A DNA stretch of 64,000 bases from Lichenibacterium ramalinae (GCF_004137085.1 NZ_QYBC01000003.1:124001-188000); one strand, 5' to 3'. Shown: positions 48,552-58,782, counted from the first letter of the stretch. Translations and numbers: made by a program. Notes: generated by a model not told the origin, from the letters alone.

Positions 48552-49585
48552 GGCAGGTTGTCCTTCACGTAGATGTCGATCCGCACGGGATCCGGGCGGA
48601 AGTCGCGGTCGCCGTCGGCCAGGGCCCGGAGGGTCTGCACGGCGCGGCGGACCTCGTCGCCGGGGTCCTGGTTGATGCAGGCGTCGAAGGTGCCGCTGAG
48701 CAGGGCTTCGCGCATGAAAGGCGTCAGCTCGTGGCCGATCGCGACGACGTCGGCGCCGCGCCCGGCCGCCACCAGGGCCGCCACGATGCCGCGGTTGCCG
48801 GCGCCCATGCTGTAGATGCCGACGAGGTCGGGCGCCGCCCGCAGGGCTTCGGCCACCATCGGCCCGGTGACGGACCAGTCGTCGAGGCCCTCGGCGACCG
48901 GCAGCAGCGACAGGTGCGGGAAGTCGCGCTCCACCACCTGCGCGAAGCCGAGGCGGCGTTCGGCATGGTCGCGCAGCGTCATGCGCCCCGCCACGGTGAG
49001 GATGCGGCCGCGGCGTCCCCCGCCGAAGCGGCCCAGCAGGGTGGCGGCGACCCGGCCGGCCGCGACATTGTCGGGCCCGATGAAGCAGGTGCGGCGCGAC
49101 GGGCTCGCGTCCGACACCATCGTGACGACCGCCACGCCCTCGTCGGCCAGCCGCGCCACGGCGGCGCGCACCTCCGGGGCGTCCACCGCCACGACGGCGA
49201 CGCCCATGGCCTCCCCGCGCCGGCAGGCGTCGAGCCGGCGGGCGAGGTCGGCGGGATCGAAGGCGGCGTAATCGTCGACCGCGATGGCGGTGCGGTGGTC
49301 GAGCCCGCCCAGCGCCGCGGCGTCGATCTCGCGCCGCACCGCCTGCATGAAGCTGTTCTGCGGCAGGCGGGGCACGAGGAAGCGGAAGCGGTAGCGCCGC
49401 CCGCGGGCGAGGCTGGCCGCCGCGACGTCCCGGCGGAAGCCGAGGCGTTCCACGGCCTCCCGCACGGCCTCGGCGGTGGCGCTCCGCACCCCGGGGCGCC
49501 CATTGAGCACGCGGTCGACCGTGGCGAGGCTGACCCCGGCCGCCGCCGCCACGTCTCCCGCCGTCGCCGGCCGCCCCCGCCTCAT
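48548..49585 (-). CDS. LacI family transcriptional regulator
   Basis: The product is 345 residues from ATG 49585. The N-terminal helix-turn-helix is [20 protein letters not shown] followed by a hinge region NGRPGV. A periplasmic-binding-protein-like effector domain follows ([55 protein letters not shown]). It is co-transcribed with xylA and divergent from the sugar-binding protein gene, so it probably controls pentose use, with xylose or a related sugar as effector. Confidence 0.93.
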   Translation of the reverse strand: MRRGRPATAGDVAAAAGVSLATVDRVLNGRPGVRSATAEAVREAVERLGFRRDVAAASLARGRRYRFRFLVPRLPQNSFMQAVRREIDAAALGGLDHRTAIAVDDYAAFDPADLARRLDACRRGEAMGVAVVAVDAPEVRAAVARLADEGVAVVTMVSDASPSRRTCFIGPDNVAAGRVAATLLGRFGGGRRGRILTVAGRMTLRDHAERRLGFAQVVERDFPHLSLLPVAEGLDDWSVTGPMVAEALRAAPDLVGIYSMGAGNRGIVAALVAAGRGADVVAIGHELTPFMREALLSGTFDACINQDPGDEVRRAVQTLRALADGDRDFRPDPVRIDIYVKDNLP

Positions 49586-49727
49586 GATGTGTCCTTCTTG
49601 ATGTACGCCGCTCAGGAACCTGGGGCGCCGGAGCAGGTCGTGCTGCCCTGGCAAGCCACGCGCGAACGGCTCGAAGTCGGCCCCGAAGACGGGCGCCGTT
49701 TTGAACTCGTTGCAGTACGTACCTCAA

Positions 49728-49740
49728 ACTGCTACGCAGT
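49728..49740. promoter_or_regulatory. Candidate regulator site upstream of the sugar-binding protein gene
   Basis: ACTGC-TAC-GCAGT is a perfect 5-bp inverted repeat in the divergent lacI/chvE-like region. A related half, GCAGTACGTAC, lies ~14 bases to the left. It is a plausible LacI-type site, without further support. Confidence 0.3.
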
Positions 49741-49807
49741 GGCAAGGTGGCCGTCATCGGCGATCAAAGAGTCGAACAACGCTCGCACGGTCTTCAGGGA
49801 GAATCGC

Positions 49808-50884
49808 ATGATCACGAGAAGGACATTCGGCACGCTCGCGTTCGGCAGCGTGGCAGCTTCCGCGGCCGGGCTGCGGGCGGCCTCGGCGGCCGGCAAGGGG
49901 CTGATCGGCGTCGCCATGCCGGAGAAGACCACCCAACGGTGGATCGACGACGGCAACAACATGGTCCGGCAGCTCCAGGACAAGGGCTACCAGGTCGACC
50001 TGCAATATGCCGACGACGACATCCCCAACCAGCTCGCCCAGATCGAGAACATGGTCACCAAGGGCGCTAAGGTGCTGGTGATCGCCTCGGTCGACGGCAC
50101 GACGCTGACCGACGTGCTGCAGAAGGCCCATGACGCCGGCATCAAGGTCATCGCCTACGACCGGCTCATCCGCAACTCGCCCAACGTCGACTATTACGCG
50201 ACCTTCGACAACCTGAAGGTCGGCGCCCTGCAGGGCACCAGCATCGTCGACGCGCTGGGCCTGAAGGACGGCAAGGGCCCGTTCAATATCGAGCTGTTCG
50301 GCGGCTCTCCCGACGACAACAACGCCTACTTCTTCTACAACGGCGCCATGTCGGTGCTCGAACCCCACATCGACGCCAAGAAGCTCGTGGTCCAGAGCGG
50401 GCAGGTGGGCATGAAGGTGGTGGCGACACCGAAGTGGGATGCCGCGACGGCACAGTCGCGCATGGACAACCTCCTGTCGGCCTACTACACCGGCAAGACG
50501 CTCAACGCTGTGCTGGCCCCCAACGACAACCTCGCCGTGGGCATCATCTCGTCGCTGAAGGGGGTCGGCTACGGCTCGGGCGGGATGAAGCTACCGGTCG
50601 TCACGGGCCAGGACTGTCAGATCCAGTCCGTGAAATCCATCATCGCCGGCGAACAGACTTCGTCCATCTACAAGGACACGCGCGACCTCGCCAAGGTCGT
50701 GGTCGGCATGGTCGATGCGCTGTTGACGGGCTCGCAGCCGCAGATCAACGACACCAAGAGCTACGACAACGGCAAGAAGGTCGTCCCCACCTACCTGCTC
50801 GACCCGGTGCTCGTCACCAAGGCCAACTGGAAGCAGGTGCTGGTCGACAGCGGCTATTACAAAATGGCCCAGCTCGGCATGTGA
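49808..50884 (+). CDS. chvE: Multiple-sugar/xylose ABC transporter substrate-binding protein (ChvE/XylF-like)
   Basis: The product is 358 residues from ATG 49808 with AGGGAGA upstream. It has a Tat-like signal ([21 protein letters not shown]). The sugar-binding fold has [64 protein letters not shown] and [19 protein letters not shown], closest to ChvE/XylF binders of aldoses. ChvE is normally followed by gguA-gguB (ATPase, permease). Here a strong hairpin follows and no transporter partner is present. Confidence 0.9.
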   Translation: MITRRTFGTLAFGSVAASAAGLRAASAAGKGLIGVAMPEKTTQRWIDDGNNMVRQLQDKGYQVDLQYADDDIPNQLAQIENMVTKGAKVLVIASVDGTTLTDVLQKAHDAGIKVIAYDRLIRNSPNVDYYATFDNLKVGALQGTSIVDALGLKDGKGPFNIELFGGSPDDNNAYFFYNGAMSVLEPHIDAKKLVVQSGQVGMKVVATPKWDAATAQSRMDNLLSAYYTGKTLNAVLAPNDNLAVGIISSLKGVGYGSGGMKLPVVTGQDCQIQSVKSIIAGEQTSSIYKDTRDLAKVVVGMVDALLTGSQPQINDTKSYDNGKKVVPTYLLDPVLVTKANWKQVLVDSGYYKMAQLGM

Positions 50885-50891
50885 CCCCGAA

Positions 50892-50932
50892 CGGCCCGGC
50901 CCTCGGCCTCAGGCAGGCGGAGGGCCGGGCCG
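50892..50932 (+). terminator. Strong terminator hairpin after the sugar-binding protein gene
   Basis: CGGCCCGGCCCTC (50892-50904) and GAGGGCCGGGCCG (50920-50932) are perfect 13-bp arms with a 15-base loop, 7 bases after the stop. There is no T tract. It confirms that the binding-protein gene is transcribed alone. Confidence 0.65.
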
Positions 50933-50958
50933 ACGAGACGTCGGACCTGCTCGCGATG

Positions 50959-51159
50959 TCAGCCGAGAGCGATGCGGGCGAGATCTTCCAGGGAACGGCC
51001 GGGGCTCGCCAGCGTCGGCGCGAAGCCGTCGGCGCCGAGCGCCGCGCGGGCACTGGCCTCGTCGCCGATCCGGATGACGCGGGACTTGGCGAGCTTGCGC
51101 AACCCCAGGAACGGGAAGGCCGGGGCCCCGAGGGACGGCATGGGAGCGATGAAGGTCAC
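50959..51159 (-). CDS. Small protein of unknown function behind a CtrA-type box
   Basis: The product has 66 residues. Composition is protein-like (LGLRKLAKSRVIRIGDEASA, ALGADGFAPTLASPGRSLED), with a basic, hydrophobic N-terminal half and a C-terminal helix ending LARIALG. A TTAA-N7-TTAA site sits 36 bases upstream of the start, which raises confidence that it is expressed. No family was recognised. Confidence 0.5.
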   Translation of the reverse strand: MTFIAPMPSLGAPAFPFLGLRKLAKSRVIRIGDEASARAALGADGFAPTLASPGRSLEDLARIALG

Positions 51160-51195
51160 GGCACGGTCCTCCCGGAGCCGCGGCGTCGCGGCGGC

Positions 51196-51210
51196 TTAAC
51201 GAAGCTTTAA
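51196..51210 (-). promoter_or_regulatory. CtrA-type binding site TTAA-N7-TTAA
   Basis: TTAA at 51196-51199 and TTAA at 51207-51210 are separated by exactly seven bases, matching the alphaproteobacterial CtrA box, in otherwise GC-rich DNA. It can only drive the small minus-strand gene at 50959-51159. Confidence 0.55.
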
Positions 51211-51256
51211 TGCGCGTCGCCGCCGTCGAGTTCCGTAGTGGGATGGCCGCCGTGCA

Positions 51257-52042
51257 TCAGGCCGCCGTCCAGCCGCCGTCCATGGTGAGGTTGGCGCCGG
51301 TGATCTGGCTGGCGGCCTCCGTCGTGAGGTAGAGGGCGAAGGACGCCACCTGTTCCACGGTGACGAAGCGCTTGGTGGGCTGCGCCGCCAGCACGACGTC
51401 GTTGATGACCTGCGCCTCGGTGAGGTTGCGGGCCTTCATGGTGTCGGGGATCTGCTTCTCGACCAGCGGGGTCCAGACGTAGCCGGGCGAGATGCAGTTG
51501 ACCGTGACGCCGTGGGTGGCGAGTTCGAGCGCCGCCGTCTTTGTGAGCCCCGCGATGCCGTGCTTGGCCGCCACATAGGCGGATTTGAAGGGCGACGCCA
51601 CAAGCGAGTGGGCCGAGGCCGTGTTGATGATCCGCCCCCAGCCGCGCGCCTTCATGCCGGGAATCGCGGCCCGCATCGTGTGGAAGGCGGAGGACAGGTT
51701 GATGGCGATGATGGCGTCCCAGGCGTCGGGCGGGAAGTCCTCGATGGGCGAGACGCGTTGGATGCCGGCATTGTTGACCAGCACGTCCACGCTGCCGAGC
51801 TTCGCCTCGGCCTCCGCCATCATGGCGGCGATCTCGGCGGGCTTCGCCATGTCGGCGGCCGAATGCAGCACGGCGACGCCGCATTCCTCGGCCAGGGCGG
51901 CGCGGATGGCCTCGATCTCGGCGGCATCGCCGAAGCCGTTCAGCATCACGCCCGCGCCGTCCCGCGCCAGCGCGCGGGCGATCGCGAGGCCGATGCCGCT
52001 GGTCGAACCGGTGACGACGGCGTTGCGGGTCTGAAGCGGCAT
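51257..52042 (-). CDS. bdhA: 3-hydroxybutyrate dehydrogenase
   Basis: The product is a 261-residue classical SDR. It has VVTGSTSGIGLAIARAL, NNAGIQRVSPIEDFP, catalytic Ser/Tyr/Lys in NTASAHSLVASPFKSAYVAAKHG, and YVWTPLVEKQIPDTMKARNL, which is characteristic of D-3-hydroxybutyrate dehydrogenases. The end is QITGANLTMDGGW. It oxidises 3-hydroxybutyrate from polyhydroxybutyrate turnover to acetoacetate. Confidence 0.93.
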   Translation of the reverse strand: MPLQTRNAVVTGSTSGIGLAIARALARDGAGVMLNGFGDAAEIEAIRAALAEECGVAVLHSAADMAKPAEIAAMMAEAEAKLGSVDVLVNNAGIQRVSPIEDFPPDAWDAIIAINLSSAFHTMRAAIPGMKARGWGRIINTASAHSLVASPFKSAYVAAKHGIAGLTKTAALELATHGVTVNCISPGYVWTPLVEKQIPDTMKARNLTEAQVINDVVLAAQPTKRFVTVEQVASFALYLTTEAASQITGANLTMDGGWTAA

Positions 52043-52057
52043 GGGGGGCCTCGTGAG

Positions 52058-52097
52058 GGTCGGGTCCGTGGCGGTCGGGTCCGTGGCGGTCGGGTCC
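52058..52097. repeat. Short 15-bp tandem repeat upstream of bdhA
   Basis: The unit GGTCGGGTCCGTGGC occurs twice (52058-52087) plus a 10-base partial third copy, 15 bases upstream of the 3-hydroxybutyrate dehydrogenase start (minus strand), within its promoter or leader. Confidence 0.8.
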
Positions 52098-52233
52098 GGT
52101 CCTACACCGGATCGGGGTGGGCGGCGACAGGGGGCCTACCCGCCACCCGCCGGCGCCCATGCCGCTCCGCCATGACGCCCGTCGTCCGCCGTGCTACGCG
52201 TCGCGGCGTCGACACGCGAGCCCGGAGGCCCTC

Positions 52234-52494
52234 ATGCCGTTGAAACCGACCCGGCTGCCCGCCGAGGAGGAGCGCTTCGAGGTCCGCTTCATCATGCGGG
52301 ACGGCGAGGCCGAGGTCGAGTGCTTCGTCGACGAGGGCGCCATCGAGGACCTCGACCCGGAGGACGACGACCCGCTGGTCGACCGGTTCCAGCGCCACCG
52401 CGCCGTCTTCGAGGCCATCGCGAGCTGGCTCCACGACGAGGGCGACGTGCCCCGGGTGGAACTGCACCACGTGGCGCAGTTCCGGGAGCGCTGA
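52234..52494 (+). CDS. Small acidic hypothetical protein, 86 aa
   Basis: ATG 52234 is preceded by GGAGG at five bases. The product is rich in Asp and Glu (EVRFIMRDGEAEVECFVDEG, DLDPEDDDPLVDRFQRHRAV) and reads like a compact beta/alpha domain. It has no signal peptide and no recognised family. It stops seven bases before the convergent aldo/keto reductase gene. Confidence 0.7.
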   Translation: MPLKPTRLPAEEERFEVRFIMRDGEAEVECFVDEGAIEDLDPEDDDPLVDRFQRHRAVFEAIASWLHDEGDVPRVELHHVAQFRER

Positions 52495-52501
52495 AGGCGC
52501 G

Positions 52502-53530
<1,029 letters not shown>

Positions 53531-53726
53531 GGCAAGCTCCCCCGCGGTGCCGGCCGTGCCGGCGAATCGTCCGACAACGCGGGCCGGCTCGGGCTGGATC
53601 CCGCCACGGCGGCCGCATGAGCCCGATCGGCTCGCCTGTCGCAAGACTGAGATGAGACGGTCCTATGGACCGGAGCCGGCGCGGGCCCGATCGCGGGCGC
53701 CGCGCAGCGCTTTCACCGCGGTCCCG

Positions 53727-54569
53727 ATGAAGCTCCTCCAGATCACCGACACGCATCTCAGCCCGTCGAAGCCGCATTTCAACGACAATTGGGAGCCGCT
53801 CGCCCGCTGGATCGCCGACCTCGCCCCGGACCTCGTGGTCCACACGGGCGACCTGTCGGTCGACGGTGCCGACCACGATGCGGACCTGTCCTTCTCGGCC
53901 GCGCTGGTGCGGCGGCTGCCCGTGCCGGTGCTGTGCCTGCCCGGCAACCACGACATCGGCCACCTGCCCGGCACGCGCCAGCCCGTCGACGCCGCGCGGC
54001 TGGCCCGCTGGCGCCGCATCGTCGGACCCGACCGCTGGGCCGAGGACCACGGCGCCTGGCGCATCGTCGGCATCGACAGCCTGCTTTGCGGCTCGGGCGG
54101 CGAGGAAGAGGCCGAGCAATCCGCCTGGCTGGCGCGCTGCCTCAAGGGACGGGCCGGGCGGCGGGTGGCGATGTTCTCGCACCAGCCGCTCTTCGTCGAC
54201 GACCCCGAGGAGGGCGACACCGGGTACTGGGGCGTCCCGCCGGCGCCCCGCCGCGCCCTGCGCGCGCTGCTGGCCCGGCACGACGTGGCGCTGTTCGCCA
54301 GCGGCCACCTCCACGTCGCCTTCGCGGGCCGGCTCGACGGCACCGCGCTGGTCTGGGCGCCGGCCTCCTCCTTCACGGTCGGCCCGATGGAGCGCGACAT
54401 GCCGGGGCGCCGCACCCTCGGCGCCGTGCTGCACCTGCTCGGCGATGCCGTGAGCAGCGAGACGGTCGCGGTGCCGGGACTCGCGCCGCACCGGCTCGAC
54501 GACGTGGTGGGCGAGGTCTATCCCTGGATCGACCCCCACGGTGGCGCCGGCCCACCGGCCCGGCCATGA
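53727..54569 (+). CDS. Metallophosphoesterase (class III phosphodiesterase, CpdA/GpdQ-like)
   Basis: The product is 280 residues from ATG 53727. All five metal motifs are present: LQITDTHLS, VVHTGDLSVDG, LPGNHDIGH, MFSHQPLF and ASGHLHVAF. The order matches cyclic-nucleotide/glycerophosphodiester phosphodiesterases. It overlaps the following Ugp-type ATPase gene by four bases (ATGA), which points to an organophosphate substrate brought in by that transporter rather than to cAMP. Confidence 0.9.
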   Translation: MKLLQITDTHLSPSKPHFNDNWEPLARWIADLAPDLVVHTGDLSVDGADHDADLSFSAALVRRLPVPVLCLPGNHDIGHLPGTRQPVDAARLARWRRIVGPDRWAEDHGAWRIVGIDSLLCGSGGEEEAEQSAWLARCLKGRAGRRVAMFSHQPLFVDDPEEGDTGYWGVPPAPRRALRALLARHDVALFASGHLHVAFAGRLDGTALVWAPASSFTVGPMERDMPGRRTLGAVLHLLGDAVSSETVAVPGLAPHRLDDVVGEVYPWIDPHGGAGPPARP

Positions 54570-55714
54570 GCGCCTTCGCGCTGCGGGACATCGCCAAGGC
54601 CCACGGTGCCCAGGCGGTGCTGAAGGGCGTCACCATCGAGGCGGCCGAGGGCGAGTTCATCGCCCTCGTGGGGCCGTCGGGCTGCGGCAAGAGCACCCTG
54701 CTGCGCATCGCGGCCGGCCTCGACCGTCCGGACGCCGGCACGGTCTCGATGAGCGGGCGCGACGTCACTGCCGTGCCGGCCGCCGGGCGGGACGTCGCCA
54801 TGGTGTTCCAGTCCTATGCGCTCTACCCCCACCTCACGGCGGGGCAGAACATCGCCGTGCCGCTGGCCATGCGGGAGCTGTCGGGCGCGCAGCGCATGCC
54901 GCTCCTCGGCCCGCTGGTGCCGGGCGGCCGCGCCCGCCGGGCCGACATCGCGCGCCGCGTCGCCGCCACGGCGGCCTCCCTCAGGATCGACGGCCTGCTC
55001 GACCGCAAGCCCGGCCAGATGTCGGGCGGCCAGCGCCAGCGCGTGGCCCTCGCCCGCGCCATGGTGCGCCAGCCCGGCGCCTTCCTGATGGACGAGCCGC
55101 TGTCCAACCTCGACGCCAACCTGCGCGTCCACGCGCGGGGCGAGATTGTCGAGCTGCACCGGCGCGCCGGCGTGCCGACGCTCTACGTCACCCACGACCA
55201 GGCCGAGGCGTTGAGCATGGCCGACCGGGTCGCCGTGATGATCGGCGGCACGCTGCTGCAGATCGGCACCCCCCAGGCGATCTACGACGACCCCGCCCAT
55301 GTCGAGGTGGCGCGCTTCGTCGGCAACCCGCGCATCAACCTGCTGCCGGGCCGGCTCGCGGCTGACGGCGCGGCGGTGCTGGCCCCCGCCGCGCCGCAGG
55401 AGGCTGGGCCCGGGAGCGTGACGCTCGGCATCCGGCCCGAGGCGCTGGGCCTGCGCGCCTGCGGCCCGGAGGTCGCCGCCGCGGCGGTGTCGCGGCTGGA
55501 GTTCCTGGGCTCAGAAGTCCTGGTCTTCGTCCGCCTCGCCGGGAGCGGGGAGGAAGCCGTCGCCAAGATGTCGCCCGCCGCCGCCGCCGGGCTGCGGCCG
55601 GGCTGTCCCGTGGCGTTGGCGCCGGCGCCCGGCGCCGCGCTCGCCTTCGCGGCGGACGGGGCCCGCCTGCCGGCGCCCGCGCCGGCCCGCATCGCCGCTG
55701 GGGCGGGCCGCTGA
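54566..55714 (+). CDS. ugpC: ABC transporter ATP-binding protein (UgpC/MalK type)
   Basis: The product has 382 residues. It has Walker A GPSGCGKST, Q-loop FQSYALYPHLT, signature MSGGQRQR, Walker B AFLMDEPLSNLD and H-loop VTHDQ. The C-terminal OB-fold (TOBE) domain has LGIRPEALGL. An insertion of ~20 residues (MPLLGPLVPGGRARRADI) lies between the Q-loop and signature. It overlaps genes at both ends, making a tightly coupled operon with two permeases and a binding protein. The ugp name follows the gene order; cargo could be another sugar phosphate or sugar. Confidence 0.9.
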   Translation: MSAFALRDIAKAHGAQAVLKGVTIEAAEGEFIALVGPSGCGKSTLLRIAAGLDRPDAGTVSMSGRDVTAVPAAGRDVAMVFQSYALYPHLTAGQNIAVPLAMRELSGAQRMPLLGPLVPGGRARRADIARRVAATAASLRIDGLLDRKPGQMSGGQRQRVALARAMVRQPGAFLMDEPLSNLDANLRVHARGEIVELHRRAGVPTLYVTHDQAEALSMADRVAVMIGGTLLQIGTPQAIYDDPAHVEVARFVGNPRINLLPGRLAADGAAVLAPAAPQEAGPGSVTLGIRPEALGLRACGPEVAAAAVSRLEFLGSEVLVFVRLAGSGEEAVAKMSPAAAAGLRPGCPVALAPAPGAALAFAADGARLPAPAPARIAAGAGR

Positions 55715-56652
55715 TGGCCGAGGCCCTGCGATCCGCGGCACGCGCGCCGGGCCGACCCAGCGGGGCGCGCCGGCCGGCGCCGCGCCCCGCTGCCGGCGGC
55801 GCCCTGCCGCTGTCGGCCCCGGCGCTGGTGCTGCTCCTGCTCTTCGTGATCCTGCCGACGCTCGCCGTCTTCGGGCTCAGCCTCACCGATTACCAGCTCG
55901 GCGACGACGCCTTGGTCTTCGTGGGCCTCGACAACTACCGCGACCTGCTGGGCGATGCGGGGTTCCGCGGCTCGCTCCGCAACACCATGGTCTATGCCGC
56001 GCTGGTGACGCCCGCCTCGGTGCTGATCGGGCTCGGCCTCGCCCTGCTGATCGAGGCCGAGACGCGCGGCCGCGCCCTGTTCCGCACGCTGTTCTTCCTG
56101 CCCGTGGTGTCGCTCATCGTCGCCATGGCGACGGTGTGGCAATACCTGCTGCACCCCACCATCGGCCCCGTCGACCAGCTGCTGCGCCTCGTCGGCCTGC
56201 CGGGGCCCAACTGGCTCGGCAGCAGCGACACCGTGCTGGCCAGCCTGGCGCTCATCGGCGTGTGGCAGTCGGTCGGCTACAACATGGTGCTGTTCCTGGC
56301 GGGGCTCACCGCCATCCCGCGGGACCTCTACGCCGCCGCCGCGGTGGATGGCGCGGCAAGCGGTTGGCAGCGCTTCCGCCTCGTCACCTGGCCGATGCTC
56401 GGGCCCACGACGCTGTTCGTCGTCACCATCAGCATCATCAACGCCGTGAAGGTCTTCGAGACCGTGCAGACCCTCACCGAGGGCGGCCCCAACCGCGCTT
56501 CCGAGGTGCTGCTCTTCACCATCTACCGCGAGGGCTTCGTGTACCTGCGGGTGGGTGCCGCCTCGGCCATGACGGTGGTGTTCCTGCTGCTGCTCGTCGG
56601 CCTGATGCTGCTGCAATACCGCATCCAGGACCGCAGGACGCATTACGCATGA
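55714..56652 (+). CDS. ugpA: ABC transporter permease (UgpA/MalF type)
   Basis: The product has 312 residues. The N-terminus has ~30 basic/Pro-rich residues, then six membrane segments (ALVLLLLFVILPTLAVFGLS, LFFLPVVSLIVAMATVWQYL) and the EAA loop DLYAAAAVDGAASGWQRFRL. Its start overlaps the ATPase stop (TGATG) and its end overlaps the next permease gene (ATGA). Confidence 0.9.
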   Translation: MAEALRSAARAPGRPSGARRPAPRPAAGGALPLSAPALVLLLLFVILPTLAVFGLSLTDYQLGDDALVFVGLDNYRDLLGDAGFRGSLRNTMVYAALVTPASVLIGLGLALLIEAETRGRALFRTLFFLPVVSLIVAMATVWQYLLHPTIGPVDQLLRLVGLPGPNWLGSSDTVLASLALIGVWQSVGYNMVLFLAGLTAIPRDLYAAAAVDGAASGWQRFRLVTWPMLGPTTLFVVTISIINAVKVFETVQTLTEGGPNRASEVLLFTIYREGFVYLRVGAASAMTVVFLLLLVGLMLLQYRIQDRRTHYA

Positions 56653-57482
56653 GCGCGCCCGCCCTGTCGGCCGGCCGCGCGCTGCGCCTTGCCGCCCTGT
56701 CCGCCGCCGCGCTCGTCACGGTCGCGCCCTACCTGTGGATGGTTTCGGTGGCGTCCAAGCCCCGGGACGAGATCTTCTCCTCCTCGCTCCGGCTTCTGCC
56801 GCACCGTTGGGCGCTGCTCGACAACCTGCGCGAAGCGTTCCACCGCGTGCCCATCGGCACGCTGCTCATCAACGGGGCGGTCGTCTGCGGGGCCATCCTG
56901 GTCATCCAGGTCGCCGTGGCGATCCCCTGTGCCTACGCCATGGCGAAACTGCGCTTCGGCGCGGCCCGCCTCATGATGGGGCTGGTGCTGCTCGGCCTGC
57001 TGGTGCCGATCCACGCTACGGCCCTGCCGCTCTATGTGGCGTTCCGGCGGCTCGACCTCGTCAACACCTACACGGGGCTGGTGGCGCCCTTCTCCGTCTC
57101 GGTCTTCGGCATCTTCCTGTTCCTGCAGTTCTTCCGCGCCCTGCCGGACGACCTGCTCGACGCGGCGCGGCTCGACGGCATGTCGGAGGCCGGCATCGTG
57201 GCCCGCGTGGTCGTGCCGAACTCCTGGCCGGCCGTCACGGCCTTCGCGATCTTCTCGGTGGTGGCCCACTGGAACGACCTGTTCTGGCCGCTGATCGTCG
57301 TCACCGACAACCGGGTGGCGACGCCGCCGCTCGGGCTCTTCGCGTTCCGCGCCGCGGAATCGGGCTCCGACTACGGCGCCCTCATGGCCGCCACGCTGGT
57401 CATCACGCTTCCCCTCGTGCTCGCCTTCCTGTTCGCGCAGCGGCGCTTCGTCGAGGGCATCACCATGACGGGCCTGAAATAA
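56649..57482 (+). CDS. ugpE: ABC transporter permease (UgpE/MalG type)
   Basis: The product is 277 residues from ATG 56649. It has six membrane segments, the EAA loop DLLDAARLDGMSEAGIVARV and the terminal LFAQRRFVEGITMTGLK typical of MalG/UgpE. It overlaps the previous permease by four bases. Confidence 0.92.
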   Translation: MSAPALSAGRALRLAALSAAALVTVAPYLWMVSVASKPRDEIFSSSLRLLPHRWALLDNLREAFHRVPIGTLLINGAVVCGAILVIQVAVAIPCAYAMAKLRFGAARLMMGLVLLGLLVPIHATALPLYVAFRRLDLVNTYTGLVAPFSVSVFGIFLFLQFFRALPDDLLDAARLDGMSEAGIVARVVVPNSWPAVTAFAIFSVVAHWNDLFWPLIVVTDNRVATPPLGLFAFRAAESGSDYGALMAATLVITLPLVLAFLFAQRRFVEGITMTGLK

Positions 57483-57510
57483 CGGGCGCCCGTCCAACAG
57501 GAGACCCAGC

Positions 57511-58782
57511 ATGTCGAGGATCAGAAACGCCGCGGCGGCGCTCGCACTGGCGATGGCGGCGCTCTGCGGCCCGCAGGCCCGCGCCGAGACGACGCTCACC
57601 GTCCACTACCCGATGCCGGGCTTCTTCAAGGCCGTGATGGACACGGTGGCGGCGAAGTTCATGGCCGAGAACCCGGACGTGAAGATCGCCTTCGCCACGC
57701 CCTCGCCGACCTACGAGGACGGGCTGCAGCTGATCCTGCGCGAGGCCGGCACCGCCGACCTGCCCGACGTGAGCTTCGTGGGGCTGAACCGGCTGCGCAT
57801 CCTGTCCGAGCGCAATATCGTGGCCGACCTCCAGCCGCTGATCGCGCAGGAAGGCGACATGGAGAAGCTCGGCTTCACCGACCACATCCTGTCGTTGGCG
57901 CGCTGGGGCGGCCGGCAGGCGGGCCTCGCCTTCGCGACCTCGAACCCCATCATGTACATGAACGCCGACCTCGTCCGGAAGGCCGGCGGCGACCCCGACC
58001 ACCCGCCGAAGACCTGGGACGAGGTGATCGCGCTCGGCGGCAGGATCAAGGCGCTCGGCGACGGGGACGCCGGCATCGACTTCCGCTGGCAGGGCGACGA
58101 CTGGATGTTCTCGGCGCTGCTGTTCGGCGACGGCGGCACGATGCTGTCGCCCGACGAGAAGACCGTGACGTTCGACGGGCCGGCCGGCCAGGCCGCCTTC
58201 GCGCTGGTCGGCCGCATGGTGAAGGAGGGCGGCATGCCGGCCTTCACCAAGCCGGCGGGCGAGCAGGCCTTCGTGGCCGGCAAGGTCGGGCTGGAGTTCC
58301 AGACCACGGGCGCGTTGCGCAACACGATCGACAACGTGGGCCGGAAGTTCGAGCTCCGCACCGCCCCGATCCCGCTGCTCGACCCGAAGGACGGCCGCCT
58401 GCCGACCGGCGGCAACGCCGTCGTCATCCTCACCAAGGACCCCGCCAAGCGTGACGCCGCCTGGCGCTTCGCCAAGTTCGCCGCCGGCCCCTACGGCGCC
58501 TCGGTGGTGGTGCCGGGCACCGGCTACGTGCCCAACAACGCCCTCGCCGCCACCTCGCCCCAGTACCTCGGCGACTTCTACGCCACCCACCCGCTCTACC
58601 GGGCCGGGCTCGACCAGATGGACCGCATGATCCCCTGGTACTCCTTCCCCGGCGCCAACAGCGTGCGCGTCACCCAGGCCATCGTCGACAACCTGTCGCG
58701 CGTGGTGGAAGGGACCGCCACGCCCGACGCCGCCGTGAAGGACACGGCGGCCGAAGTGCAGAAGTTGCTGCCCCGTCGCTGA
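57511..58782 (+). CDS. ugpB: Extracellular solute-binding protein (UgpB-like)
   Basis: The product has 423 residues with an AGGAG site upstream. It has a signal peptide (AAAALALAMAALCGPQARA) and the family-1 SBP fold (TLTVHYPMPGFFKAVMDTVA, ADLPDVSFVGLNRLRILS, FVAGKVGLEFQTTGALRN, YSFPGANSVRVTQAI). It is last in the operon phosphoesterase-ATPase-permease-permease-SBP. The ligand is inferred to be a glycerophosphodiester or sugar phosphate. Confidence 0.9.
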   Translation: MSRIRNAAAALALAMAALCGPQARAETTLTVHYPMPGFFKAVMDTVAAKFMAENPDVKIAFATPSPTYEDGLQLILREAGTADLPDVSFVGLNRLRILSERNIVADLQPLIAQEGDMEKLGFTDHILSLARWGGRQAGLAFATSNPIMYMNADLVRKAGGDPDHPPKTWDEVIALGGRIKALGDGDAGIDFRWQGDDWMFSALLFGDGGTMLSPDEKTVTFDGPAGQAAFALVGRMVKEGGMPAFTKPAGEQAFVAGKVGLEFQTTGALRNTIDNVGRKFELRTAPIPLLDPKDGRLPTGGNAVVILTKDPAKRDAAWRFAKFAAGPYGASVVVPGTGYVPNNALAATSPQYLGDFYATHPLYRAGLDQMDRMIPWYSFPGANSVRVTQAIVDNLSRVVEGTATPDAAVKDTAAEVQKLLPRR

